Origin: Lingula anatina
Taxonomy: Eukaryota; Brachiopoda; Lingulata; Lingulida; Lingulidae
DNA length: 64,000 nucleotides
Direction of reading: 5' to 3'
NCBI RefSeq assembly: GCF_001039355.2
Contig: NW_019775580.1
Span: forward strand, 256,091-320,090
Shown here: positions 36,401-48,853 of the stretch, one piece after another
Position numbering within the stretch: the first letter of the stretch is position 1
How the letters are laid out: every line of letters begins with the position of its first letter
The notes under the pieces: model-generated
What the model was told of the DNA's origin: nothing
Seen by the model: the letters and a program-made list of their open reading frames with translations, nothing else
Database searches by the model: none
Made by a program: the position numbers and the translations under genes

Positions 36401-39400
36401 ATTCTACTGTAGCAGCAACTGATGGTTTAGAAATAACAAATGGCACACAAAATGCTACTATTGCAGCAACAACCGAAGCAACAAGTGTTGGTTTACGAAT
36501 GGATGGAACACAAAATACTACTGTAGCAGCAACAACTGGTAGTTTAGAAATTAGAAATTTAACACAAAATTCTACTGCAGCTGCAACTACGGAAACAACA
36601 ACTGTTGGCTTAGAGACAACAAATAGAATGCTAAATACTACTGTTAAAACAATAACAGAAACAGCAACTTTTAGTATAGGAACAACAAATGGAATTCAAA
36701 ATATTACTCTTACATCTACAACAGCAGAATCAACTGTAACACAAAATACTTCTGGAGCAGCAGTAACAGAAGCAACAACTGATGGTTTAAAAACAACAAC
36801 TGTAACACAAAATACCACGGTAGCAGCAACAACAGGTGGTTTAAAAACAACAACTTTAAAACAAAATACTACTGTAGCAGCAACAACTGAGGGTTTAAAA
36901 ACAACAACTGTGACACAAAATACCACTGTAGCAGCAACAACAGAAGCAACAACTGTTGGTTTAGAAACAACAACTGTGACACAAGATACCACTGTAGCAG
37001 CAACAACAGAAGCAACAACAGGTGGTTTAAAAACAACAACTGTGACACAAAATACCACTGTAGCAGCAACAACAGAAGCAACAACAGGTGGTTTAAAAAC
37101 AACAACTGTGACACAAAATACCACTGTAGCAGCAACAACAGAAGCAACAACAGGTGGTTTAAAAACAACAACTGTGACACAAAATACCACTGTAGCAGCA
37201 ACAACAGAAGCAACAACAGGTGGTTTAAAAACAACAACTGTGACACAAAATACCACTGTAGCAGCAACAACAGAAGCAACAACAGGTGGTTTAAAAACAA
37301 CAACTGTGACACAAAATACCACTGTAGCAGCAACAACAGAAGCAACAACAGGTGGTTTAAAAACAACAACTGTGACACAAAATACCACTGTAGCAGCAAC
37401 AACAGAAGCAACAACAGGTGGTTTAAAAACAACAACTGTGACACAAAATACCACTGTAGCAGCAACAACAGAAGCAACAACAGGTGGTTTAAAAACAACA
37501 ACTGTGACACAAAATACCACTGTAGCAGCAACAACAGAAGCAACAACAGGTGGTTTAAAAACAACAACTGTGACACAAAATACCACTGTAGCAGCAACAA
37601 CAGAAGCAACAACAGGTGGTTTAAAAACAACAACTGTGACACAAAATACCACTGTAGCAGCAACAACAGAAGCAACAACAGGTGGTTTAAAAACAACAAC
37701 TGTGACACAAAATACCACTGTAGCAGCAACAACTGAGGGTTTAAAAACAACTGTGACACAAAATACCACTGTAGCAGCAACAGCAGAAGGATTGAAAACA
37801 ACAACTTTAACACAAAATACTACTGTAGCAGCAACAACTGAGGGTTTAAAAACAACAACTGTGACACAAAATACCACTGTAGCAGCAACAACAGAAGCAA
37901 CAACTGATGGTTTAGAAACAACAACTGTAACACAAAATACCACTGTAGCAGCAACAACTGGTGTTTTAGAAACAACAAGTAGGATCCAAAATACAACGTT
38001 AATGTTGACAACACCTACACAAACTCAGGCTACATCAGCTGTGAGGAATGAAACAACAGCAGCACAATTTACTGCACAAGCTGTAGCAACCACAACTACA
38101 GCATTAACAACAACAACAGTGTCAACAACAACTGTAAAATCAACAACTACCACTGGTTTGGTGTTATCCACTGCTTTAGTAATAGAAGAGGTGACTTTGA
38201 ATACTACAGAAGAATTGAAAGAGTATTGGGTAGAAACAGGTAAGTTACTAGTCTGAAATTGCAATGTCAGTTTAGTTTTCAGTATGCAGCCTTTCTCATT
38301 TTTCCATTTCAATTTAGAAGTTTGTGTTTTCTTTTGGTTAAATAATTTATTCTGGTCATATTATGAGTTTGAGATATCTTACTTGTTCACAATATCTTAG
38401 TTTTTATGTTTTAACATTGACTTTTTGTCAAGCACCTGAAAGTTAATAACCTAATAACTTAAGTTTTTATTTATTTATTTATTTATTTATTTTTTTTTTT
38501 TTGTGTTTGATTTTTATAAAAATCACAGTCCAAAATTACAGTGTTAAAAATTTTTTTTTTATCCACACTTTCTTTTTGGTTCTTTTAGTGCTTTCAGTGC
38601 CAGAAAATATCAATGTGTCCACGTATGAGTTTAGAAATGACTTGGAAACAAAGCTATCCAGATTGTACTTTGATGCCTTCAAGAGGGAAGAGCAGATCAA
38701 CAATGGCACATTTGTGTCAAAGGCTAGGAAAAAGCGAGCAGTGATGTACGAGGAAAATAACCAGAACCTCACAGTACAGGTATAATTGTCTTATTATTTA
38801 ATATCATAAAAAGTAAATTGTTCCTAAAGAGACAAAGCTTGTTCTTCTACAGACGTGTGACAATGAAAGCCTGCTTCACCATATTATCTTTTAGTTCAAA
38901 CAGTGATTGGAGTGGACTTATACTGGCATTTGCCACAAAATTATTTATTTTGACTTACCAAAACAAAAAATTAGTGATAGTAGAATTGTTGTGTGTGAAG
39001 TGATAGTCTTTCTATTATACCTGTAGTCTTTTGTGTGAATACCAGCAAAAATGTGACTTTTTAAACAGTGTGAAATGGATAAAAGTTATCACTATCATAA
39101 ATAACTAGGTTATGTAATTTATCTTTTTGAAATGTTTTGTGCTATATCCCCTTTGTTGTTTCTAAAAAGGGGCGAAAGGCACTTTGATGCACTCTTTACT
39201 TTAATTATCGTAGGTGGGCAAAAATGGATGAAAGGAATTTTTGCACCACTCCTCATCCCCTTTCAATTTCTATGTACAGTTTATTTGTAAATGCTCCCCC
39301 TTTTATAACCGCCCACTTTTAAGACTCAAGCAGCTGAACTTAACAAAAATATATCAAGGAAATTGTAACTCACCTCCACTTGCATCCTAATATGTCTAAG

Positions 39401-42400
39401 CTTTTAGGTTTGTGTGCACAGAGCCGAGCAGTAATGGTGACCCAGAAAATGTTCTCTAAGTGACATTACATGATTTTTTTTTACATAGTACAGTTCAGCT
39501 TCACTGAGTTGACCTTAAGGAGAGCAATAGATGTTTACTTATTTTTTTATTGAGGTCATTTTCTCATTGACTCTTTACCTAGGTTATTGACATCAGCCGT
39601 GGGTCAGAGCAGCCAAGCAATGTGGATGTTGTTTACTACATGGAGAAGGATGGGTACCTTGTACCTGCACAGTCAGCTGTGAATGTTTTGAATCTCTACA
39701 GTGAGCAGGAGCTGGCTTTGCAATATTTCAACTACCTGGTTGTCTCCAAGGCTAAAGGTATGTGTTATTGTTGTCAGCAAAGAGGGAAAAAAACGTCCTG
39801 CTTTGAACAGTGTTGAAATTTCATCATTATGAGTAACATTACTACACAGATCAATTTTCATCAGAAATCACCTTGCTTTGTTCACCTTTGAAGTGATAGT
39901 CAAGGTGTTATCCTAACATTTATGAATCTCTCTTATGTGAGCTATTGATTACAGGTGGTTGTATTTCTAAGTGTCATACCCATAGGTTGTTGTATGAAAA
40001 TAAAAAAAAGCAAATATCACCAAGACCTTCATGGAGACTGATTTCAATAATATATATGAGGTGGCGTGATCACTTGAAACTGTCACAGTGATGTGACCTG
40101 ATCACTTGCAGCATGTATTTTCTGTAGCCAATACAATAATTAACTGACAGCACTAATGCATTTTACATGTGATTATTGCCATACATTTTTACATAGATAT
40201 GCAAATAATCTCTAGTGACATCTAACTTACACAAGAATTTTAAAGGAATTTATTTAGTTTACATTAAATACAGCAATAGAGATGCATTTCACCAAATTAA
40301 AATTAAATTGTGAGACAAATTCATGTGTTGTCAATGCTTGTAACATGTTCTAAGTGAGGTAACACACCAATGTAATGTCTCAATGTAAACTGTTTAAATG
40401 TCACACAAAAATAGGTTACGAATGCATGCAGATGGAAAGACGATACCAGGAAACATTAATATTTTCTAGGGAGTCATGTAGACTGTATTGATCTGGAATG
40501 TGTTATCATTTATTTCCAGTATAAATACTTTATATATTCAGGTCTACTCTTCTTAACACTTGCCTTTGACTACAGAAAATAAAAACATAAAAACATGCCT
40601 GTATATATTTATCAATTTAAGAAAAAAAAAACCAAATCTTGTGTTATATGTTGGGATGTTTTCCCCCCAGACAAATTTCAGTTCAAACATAACTACAATA
40701 TAACTATTACATTATTTTCCCAGTGTATGATCCTCCTGCAGTCATTGTACCAGACCCTCCCCAGTACTGGATCATAGGGGTAGTCGTGGGCAGCATTGTG
40801 GGCTTTGTCCTCATCGCCTGGCTCATCCTGTTTATCTACTTCAAGTGTGTCAAGCCTCCTGATCCAGGAAAAACACCACGAACTCCACGCAGCAGGCGGA
40901 GGCACTCCAGACAGCTCCACATTGGGGAGCCAGAGCTGATGGGAGTGAAGAAGCTCCACACTGCTGTAAGTATTTTGACTGAAAGAAATGTAAAAATCAG
41001 TGTAGTTATGTCATGATTTAAAAAAAAATTTATTTTTTTTTTTTTGAGGGGGGAGTGGAAATTCATCCTATTTCTATGTTATTTTGTCTAGATTATTTAA
41101 TTTTACTTTAAAACCCATTACAAATCTCATTACTTACATGTGACATTTTTCCCTATTTTACCTTATAAAACCAAATCATTATCAAGCTTTGAGTAAGCTT
41201 TAATGTTCTTGAAAAATATTTTTTTTGACGAACCATGACTCTACAAGAAATGTTTACATGTAGGATCTCACCAGTGTCAAAACCAATGGATTCACTCAAA
41301 TTGACAAAGAAACTGCCTCACAGAGAAGTGAACCACCCATGGTGGAACCACCCCCAAAAAGAAATTATCTCGAAAGGAAACCAGAAAGCCGTCCTTCTGA
41401 CATTCCTCCTTTAGATCTCAATGGAATAGAGCAGGGTCCCTCAGAGGCTGTGTATGCTAATGTCAGCAGGCCACCCAGAAGACCTGTGCCAAAGAAACAC
41501 AGGACACCACAGAAGTGAGGAATTATAATATTAAAATGATATGTTTATTGGGCACTGAATGCATATTCAGTTACATGTGCAGGCAAGGCTACAGTGTTTT
41601 ATAAAAAAAAATTACTCCACATATTATGTAGAATGACATGACAAAATTAGTTTGACACAGTTATTAAGTGAAATAAACAAACACTGATAAGTACATGTTG
41701 AACAATTTGGACATGGTTTATAATAAAGAACTAATATAAAAACTTCAGTGAATATTGAATGAAACATGACATAGCTGTTGTACATAACACTGTGGCTTTT
41801 ACACGAAAGAAAGTTTATGAATAGAGTTATATTGCTTTTTAAGTATTTCTCTTGCTTGAGGGATAACTTGATGTTAAGAGCTGTATGTTTTTTATTGGAC
41901 TTATCCCATGTGATATATTTCTTTTAAACTTATTTGGTGTCAAATAACACAACAGTCATGTATACATTAAAATTTTTGCTATTCTTCAATTATATGTCAA
42001 CCAGGATTGTGAAGATACTGTTTTTATGAAGACTGGGATGATTACTTATGCCCACTGATAACTTCTTTTGTTCCCTTATTATAGGGATGATGATGATGGA
42101 TTAGCAAGTGACACACTTACACATGTATCAGAAGAATCAGAAGTGCCCAGAAGGAGAAAACCTCCCAAAAAACCTTCAAGAAAAAGAACTCCAAGAAGAG
42201 GCCAAGCAGGTAGTTAGTGACACAATAATGAATATGAATATCTGCCTTTCTTACCATAATTAGAACAAATGTAAAGAAAGAAAAAGTTCCATAGCATGTG
42301 TTGAAAGGATTGAAAGTGTTAAGTTGACACGTACATTAGATAAAAAAAAAATATTGAGCATTTGATGAAAATCTGTATTTGATATGGTAATTCCCCGTCA

Positions 42401-45400
42401 GCAACTCATCTACTTCATCTTTTAAAAGCTGTGTGGATTAAGTCTTCCATGCAGAAAAAAAAAACAGTGCTAGGTGCATAATTAAATGATGACATTGTGA
42501 AACCTTAATTGACCTTTGAACTAATTCCTTTTTTTTTCTAGCACCCACAGATTCTACCTTCCCTCAGCCGTCTCCTGAAGAACCTCCTGTGACTTATCGC
42601 TCTAGTCACCAGCTTAAACTGCCGCCACTCACACAGAAACCTTTGGTGGGACCGAGTCTTTATGATCAACTGCAGGAACAACAAAAGGTATTTGAAGACT
42701 AAAATATGTATCATTGGAGGTTACTTAGAATGAGCATGATTCCTTTGAATTGGAATGTCATTACATGTTCCTTTTCATGCACATTAGCCCTCACTCATTT
42801 GGTTGTGCATCTTGCAAGGGGAAGTAGTGTAGGATCCAAGGAAGGGGGGGGGGGGGGGGCTTGTATTCATTTATTACACATATTAATGCAAAAANNNNNN
42901 NNNNNNNNNNNNNNNNNNNNNNNNNNNNNNNNNNNNNNNNNNNNNNNNNNNNNNNNNNNNNNNNNNNNNNNNNNNNNNNNNNNNNNNNNNNNNNNNNNNN
43001 NNNNNNNNNNNNNNNNNNNNNNNNNNNNNNNNNNNNNNNNNNNNNNNNNNNNNNNNNNNNNNNNNNNNNNNNNNNNNNNNNNNNNNNNNNNNNNNNNNNN
43101 NNNNNNNNNNNNNNNNNNNNNNNNNNNNNNNNNNNNNNNNNNNNNNNNNNNNNNNNNNNNNNNNNNNNNNNNNNNNNNCATCTATTCCACATATTAATGC
43201 AAAAAACTTGTCTGAAGTTTTAATTTATCTTATTTATTTATTTATTTATGTATTTATTTATTTATTTATTTATTTATTATCTGCTCTCCCCCCCCCCCTT
43301 GCAAAATACAGGATCTGACAGTATTAAGGATATGCAGTTAAGACACTGTTGAACTGTAGCAAACTTTATAGAACAGCCATTTTCCACTTGTCTACTGTGC
43401 TAGTAAATCAATAGGTTCAACAACCGATGTGATAATTCCTTCCATATTGTAGCCAGGAAATTAAAACACAATAATGTGATTTCTGTACGTGGATGCAGCA
43501 AGACAAGCTGACCAGGATATTGCATTTACAGTGAAATTACGCAGGGGTATCATTATATTTAATGAATATATGTGTGAAGGTCCACTGCTTACAGAGGGTG
43601 CAGTTGAGCTTCTTTGTGTTAAGATTTTAAAAACAAGCAAATGCTCAGACATAGAAACCTTATCTTAACAGTCTGGAAGTGGTTAAAGGGTTTGCTTCAT
43701 GCCGTCAGAATGGCCTGAACGGAACATATTCTTCAGAAAACATGCCCAACTAACGATANAACAGAAGCAACAACAGATGGTTTAGAAACAACAACTGTAA
43801 CACAAAATACCACTGTAGCAGCAACAACTGGTGTTTTAGAAACAACAAGTAGGATCCAAAATACAACGTTAATGTTGACAACACCTACACAAACTCAGGC
43901 TACATCAGCTGTGAGAAATGAAACAACAGCAGCACAATTTACTGCACAAGCTGTAGCAACCACAACTACAGCATTAACAACAACAACAGTGTCAACAACA
44001 ACTGTAAAATCAACAACTACCACTGGTTTGGTGTTATCCACTGCTTTAGTAATAGAAGAGGTGACTTTGAATACTACAGAAGAATTGAAAGAGTATTGGG
44101 TAGAAACAGGTAAGTTACTAGTCTGAAATTGCAATGTCAGTTTAGTTTTCAGTATGCAGCCTTTCTCAGTTTTCCATTTCAATTTAGAAGTTTGGGTTTT
44201 CTTTTGATTAAATAAATTATCACATTCTGGTCATATTATGAGTTTGAGATATCTTACTTGTTCACAGTATCTTAGTTTTTATGTTTTAACATTGACTTTT
44301 TGTCAAGCACCTGAAAGTTTTTAACCTAATAACTTAAGTTTATTTATTTATTTATTTTTTTTTTTTTGGTGTTTAATTTTTATAAAAATCACAGTCCAAA
44401 ATTACAGTGTTAAAAATTTTTTTTTTATCCACACTATAAACAATATTGTTAAATTTTTCTTTTTGGTCCTTTTAGTGCTTTCAGTGCCAGAAAATATCAA
44501 TGTGTCCACGTATGAGTTTAGAAATGACATGGAAACAAAGCTATCCAGATTGTACTTTGATGCCTTCAAGAGGGAAGAGCAGATCAACAATGGCACATTT
44601 GTGTCAAAGGCTAGGAAAAAGCGAGCTGTGATGTACGAGGAAAATAACCAGAACCTCACAGTACAGGTATAATTGTCTTATTATTTTAAAATATCATAAA
44701 AAGTAAATTGTTCCTAAAGAGACAAAGCTTGTTCTTCTACAGACGTGTGACAATGAAAGCCTGCTTCACCATATTATCTTTTAGTTCAAACAGTGATTGG
44801 AGTGGACTTATACTGGCATTTGCTACATTTGCCACAAAATTATTTATTTTAACTTACCAAACAAAAAATTAGTGATAGTAGAATTGTTGTGTGTGAAGTG
44901 ATAGTCTTTCTATTATACCTGTAGTCTTTTGTGTGAATACCAGCAAAAATGTGACTTTTTAAACAGTGTGAAATGGATAAAAGTTATCACTATCATAAAT
45001 AACTAGGTTATGTAATTTATCTTTTTGAAATGTTTTGTGCTATATCCCCTTTGTTGTTTCTAAAAAGGGGCGAAAGGCACTTTGATGCACTCTTTACTTT
45101 AATTATCGTAGGTGGGCAAAAATGGATGAAAGGAATTTTTGCACCACTCCTCATCCCCTTTCAATTTCTATGTACAGTTTATTTGTAAATGCTCCCCCTT
45201 TTATAACTGCCCACTTTTAAGACTCAAGCAGCTGAACTTAACAAAAATATATATCAAGGAAATTGTAACTCACCTCCACTTGCATCCTAATATGTCTAAG
45301 CTTTTAGGTTTGTGTGCACAGAGCCGAGCAGTAATGGTGACCCAGAAAATGTTCTCTAAGTGACATTAGATGATTTTTTTTTACATAGTACAGTTCAGCT

Positions 45401-48400
45401 TCACTGAGTTGACCTTAAGGAGAGCAATAGATGTTTACTTATTTTTTTATTGAGGTCATTTTCTCATTGACTCTTTACCAAGGTTATTGACATCAGCCGT
45501 GGGTCAGAGCAGCCGAGCAATGTGGATGTTGTTTACTACATGGAGAAGGATGGATACCTTGTACCTGCACAGTCAGCTGTGAATGTTTTGAATCTCTACA
45601 GTGAGCAGGAGCTGGCTTTGCAATATTTCAACTACTTGGTTGTCTCCAAGGCAAAAGGTATGTGTTATTGTTGTCAGCAAAGAGGGAAAAAAACGTCCTG
45701 CTTTGAACAGTGTTGAAATTTCATCATTATGAGTAACATTACTACACAGATCAATTTTCATCAGAAATCACCTTGCTTTGTTCACCTTTGAAGTGATAGG
45801 CAAGGTGTTATCCTAACATTTATGAATATCTCTTATGTAAGCTATCAATTACAGTGGTTGTATTTCTAAGCATCGTACCCATAAGTTGTTGTATGAAAAT
45901 GAAAAAAGTAAATATCACCATGACCTTCATGGAGACTGATTTTAATAATATGTATGAGCTGGCGTGATCACTTGAGACTGTCACAGTGATGTGACCTGTT
46001 CATTTGCAGCATGTATTTTCTGTAGTCAATACAATAATTCATTGACAGCACTAATGCATTTTACATATGATTATTGCCATATATTTTTATATAGATATGC
46101 AAATAATCTCTAGTGACATCTAACTTACACAAGAATTTTAAAGGAATTTATTTAGTTTACATTAAATACAGCAATAGAGATGCATTTCACCAAATTAAAG
46201 TTAAATTGTGAGACAAATTCATGTGTTGTCAATGCTTGTAACATGTTCTAAGTGAGGTAACACACCAATGTAATGTCTCAATGTAAACTGTTTAAATGTC
46301 ACACAGAAATAGGTTACGAATGCATGCAGATGGAAAGACGATGTATACCAGGAAACATTAATATTTTCTAGGGAGTCATGGAGACTGTATTGATCTGGAA
46401 TGTGTTTTCGTTTATTTCCAGTATAAATACTTTATATATTCAGGTCTACTCTTCTTAACACTTGCCTTTGACTACAGAAAATAAAAACAGAAAAAGTTCC
46501 TGACTTAAATTTTGATTTGCCTGTATATATTTATCAATTTAAGAAAAAAAAACCAAATCTTGTGTTATATGTTGGGATGTTTTCCCCCCAGACAAATTTC
46601 AGTTCAAACATAACTACAATATAACTATTACATTATTTTCCCAGTGTATGATCCTCCTGCAGTCATTGTACCAGACCCTCCCCAGTACTGGATCATAGGA
46701 GTAGTCGTGGGCAGCATTGTGGGCTTTGTCCTCATCGCCTGGCTCATCCTGTTCATCTACTTCAAGTGTGTCAAGCCTCCTGATCCAGGAAAAACACCAC
46801 GAACTCCACGCAGCAGGCGGAGGCACTCCAGACAGCTCCACATTGGGGAGCCAGAGCTGATGGGAGTGAAGAAGCTCCACACTGCTGTAAGTATTTTGAC
46901 TGAAAGAAATGTAAAAATCAGTGTAGTCATGATTTAAAAAAAAAATTTTTTTTTTGAGGGGGGAGTGGAAATTAATCCTATTTCTATGTTATTTTGTCTA
47001 GATTATTTGATTTTACTTTAAAACCCATTACAAATCTTATTACTTACATGTGACATTTTTCCCTATTTTACCTTATAAAACCAAATCATTATCAAGCTTT
47101 GAGTAAGCTTTAATGTTCTTGAAAAATATTTTTTTTGATGAACCATGACTCTACAAGAAATGTTTACATGTAGGATCTCACCAGTGTCAAAACCAATGGA
47201 TTCACTCAAATTGACAAAGAAACTGCCTCACAGAGAAGTGAACCACCCATGGTGGAACCACCCCCAAAAAGAAATTATCTCGAAAGGAAACCAGAAAGCC
47301 GTCCTCCTGACATTCCTCCTTTAGATCTCAATGGAATAGAGCAGGGTCCCTCAGAGGCTGTGTATGCTAATGTCAGCAGGCCACCCAGAAGACCTGTGCC
47401 AAAGAAACACAGGACACCACAGAAGTGAGGAATTATAATATTAAAATGATATGTTTATTGGTCACTGAATGCATACTCAGTTACATGTACAAGTAAGGCT
47501 ACAGTGTTTTCTAAAAAAAAAATTACTCCACATATTATGTATAATGACATGACAAAATCAGTATGACACAGATATAAATTAATTAACAAACACTGATAAG
47601 TACATGTTCAACAATTTGGACATGGTTTATAATAATATAAAAACTTCAGTGAATATTGAATGAAACATGACATAGCTGCTGTACATAACACTGTGGCTTT
47701 TACATGAAAGAAAGTTTATGAATAGAGTCATATTGCTTTTTAAGTATTTCCCTTGCTTGAGGGATAACTTGACGTTAAGAGCTGTATGATTTTTATTGGA
47801 CTTATCCCATGTGATATATTTCTTTTAAACTTATTTGGTGTCAAATAACACAACAATCATATATACATTAAAATTTTTGCTATTCTTCAATTATATGTTA
47901 ACCTGGATTGTGAAGATACTGTTTTTATGAAAATTGGGATGATTACTTATGCCCACTGATAACTTCTTTTGTTCCCTTATTATAGGGATGATGATGATGG
48001 ATTAGCAAGTGACACACTTACACATGTATCAGAAGAATCAGAAGTGCCCAGAAGGAGAAAACCTCCCAAAAAACCTTCAAGAAAAAGAACTCCAAGAAGA
48101 AGCCAAGCAGGTAGTTAGTGACAAAATAATTAGAACAAATGTAAAGAAAGAAAAAGTTCCATAGCATGTGTTGAAAAGATTGAAAGTGTAAAGTTGACAC
48201 ATACATTAGATAAAAAAAATATTGAGCATTTGATGAAAATCTTTATATGATATGGTAACTCCCCATCAGCAACTCATCTACTTCATCTTTTAAAAGCTGT
48301 GTGGATTAAGTCTTCCATGCAGAAAAAAAAACAGTGCTAGGTGCATAATTAAATGATGACATATGAAACCTTAATTGACCTTTGAACTAATTCCTTTTTT

Positions 48401-48790
48401 TTTCTAGCACCCACAGATTCTACCTTCTCTCAACCGTCTCCTGAAGAACCTCCTGTGACTTATCGCTCTAGTCACCAGCTTAAACTGCCGCCACTTACAC
48501 AGAAACCTTTGGTGGGGCCGAGCCTGTACGATCAACTTCAGGAACAACAAAAGGTATTTGAAGACTAAAACATATACAATTGGAAGTTATTTAGAACAAG
48601 GATGATTCCTTTGAATTGGAATATCATTAAGTGTCCCTTCTCCTGCACATAAGCCCTCAGTCATTTGGTTGTGCATCTTGCAAGGGGAAGCAGTGTAGGA
48701 TCCAGGGAGGAGGAGGCACGGCATCCGTGTATTCATCTATTCTACATATTAATGCTAAAAAACTTGTCTGTAGTTTTAATTTGTCTTGCT

Positions 48791-48853
<63 letters not shown>

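Larger units (their letters stand above)
37890..43686. repeat. Allelic segment A of the mucin-like gene
   Basis: Matches 43760-49268 in exon order, exon lengths and almost every intron base, with scattered SNPs and small indels. Ends where a TTAA-flanked repeat starts, then a single N at 43759. Interpreted as an unmerged haplotype. Confidence 0.88.

Noticed and set aside
36696-37943. Antisense frames of 415 and 314 codons
   Set aside because: They are mirror frames of the 66-bp coding repeat. Their hydrophobic VVASVVAATVVF and LLLLLLLLQW repeats arise from reverse-reading Thr codons, with no start context or splice support.
42706-43223. Open frames spanning the N block
   Set aside because: They are open only because N codons are not stops.
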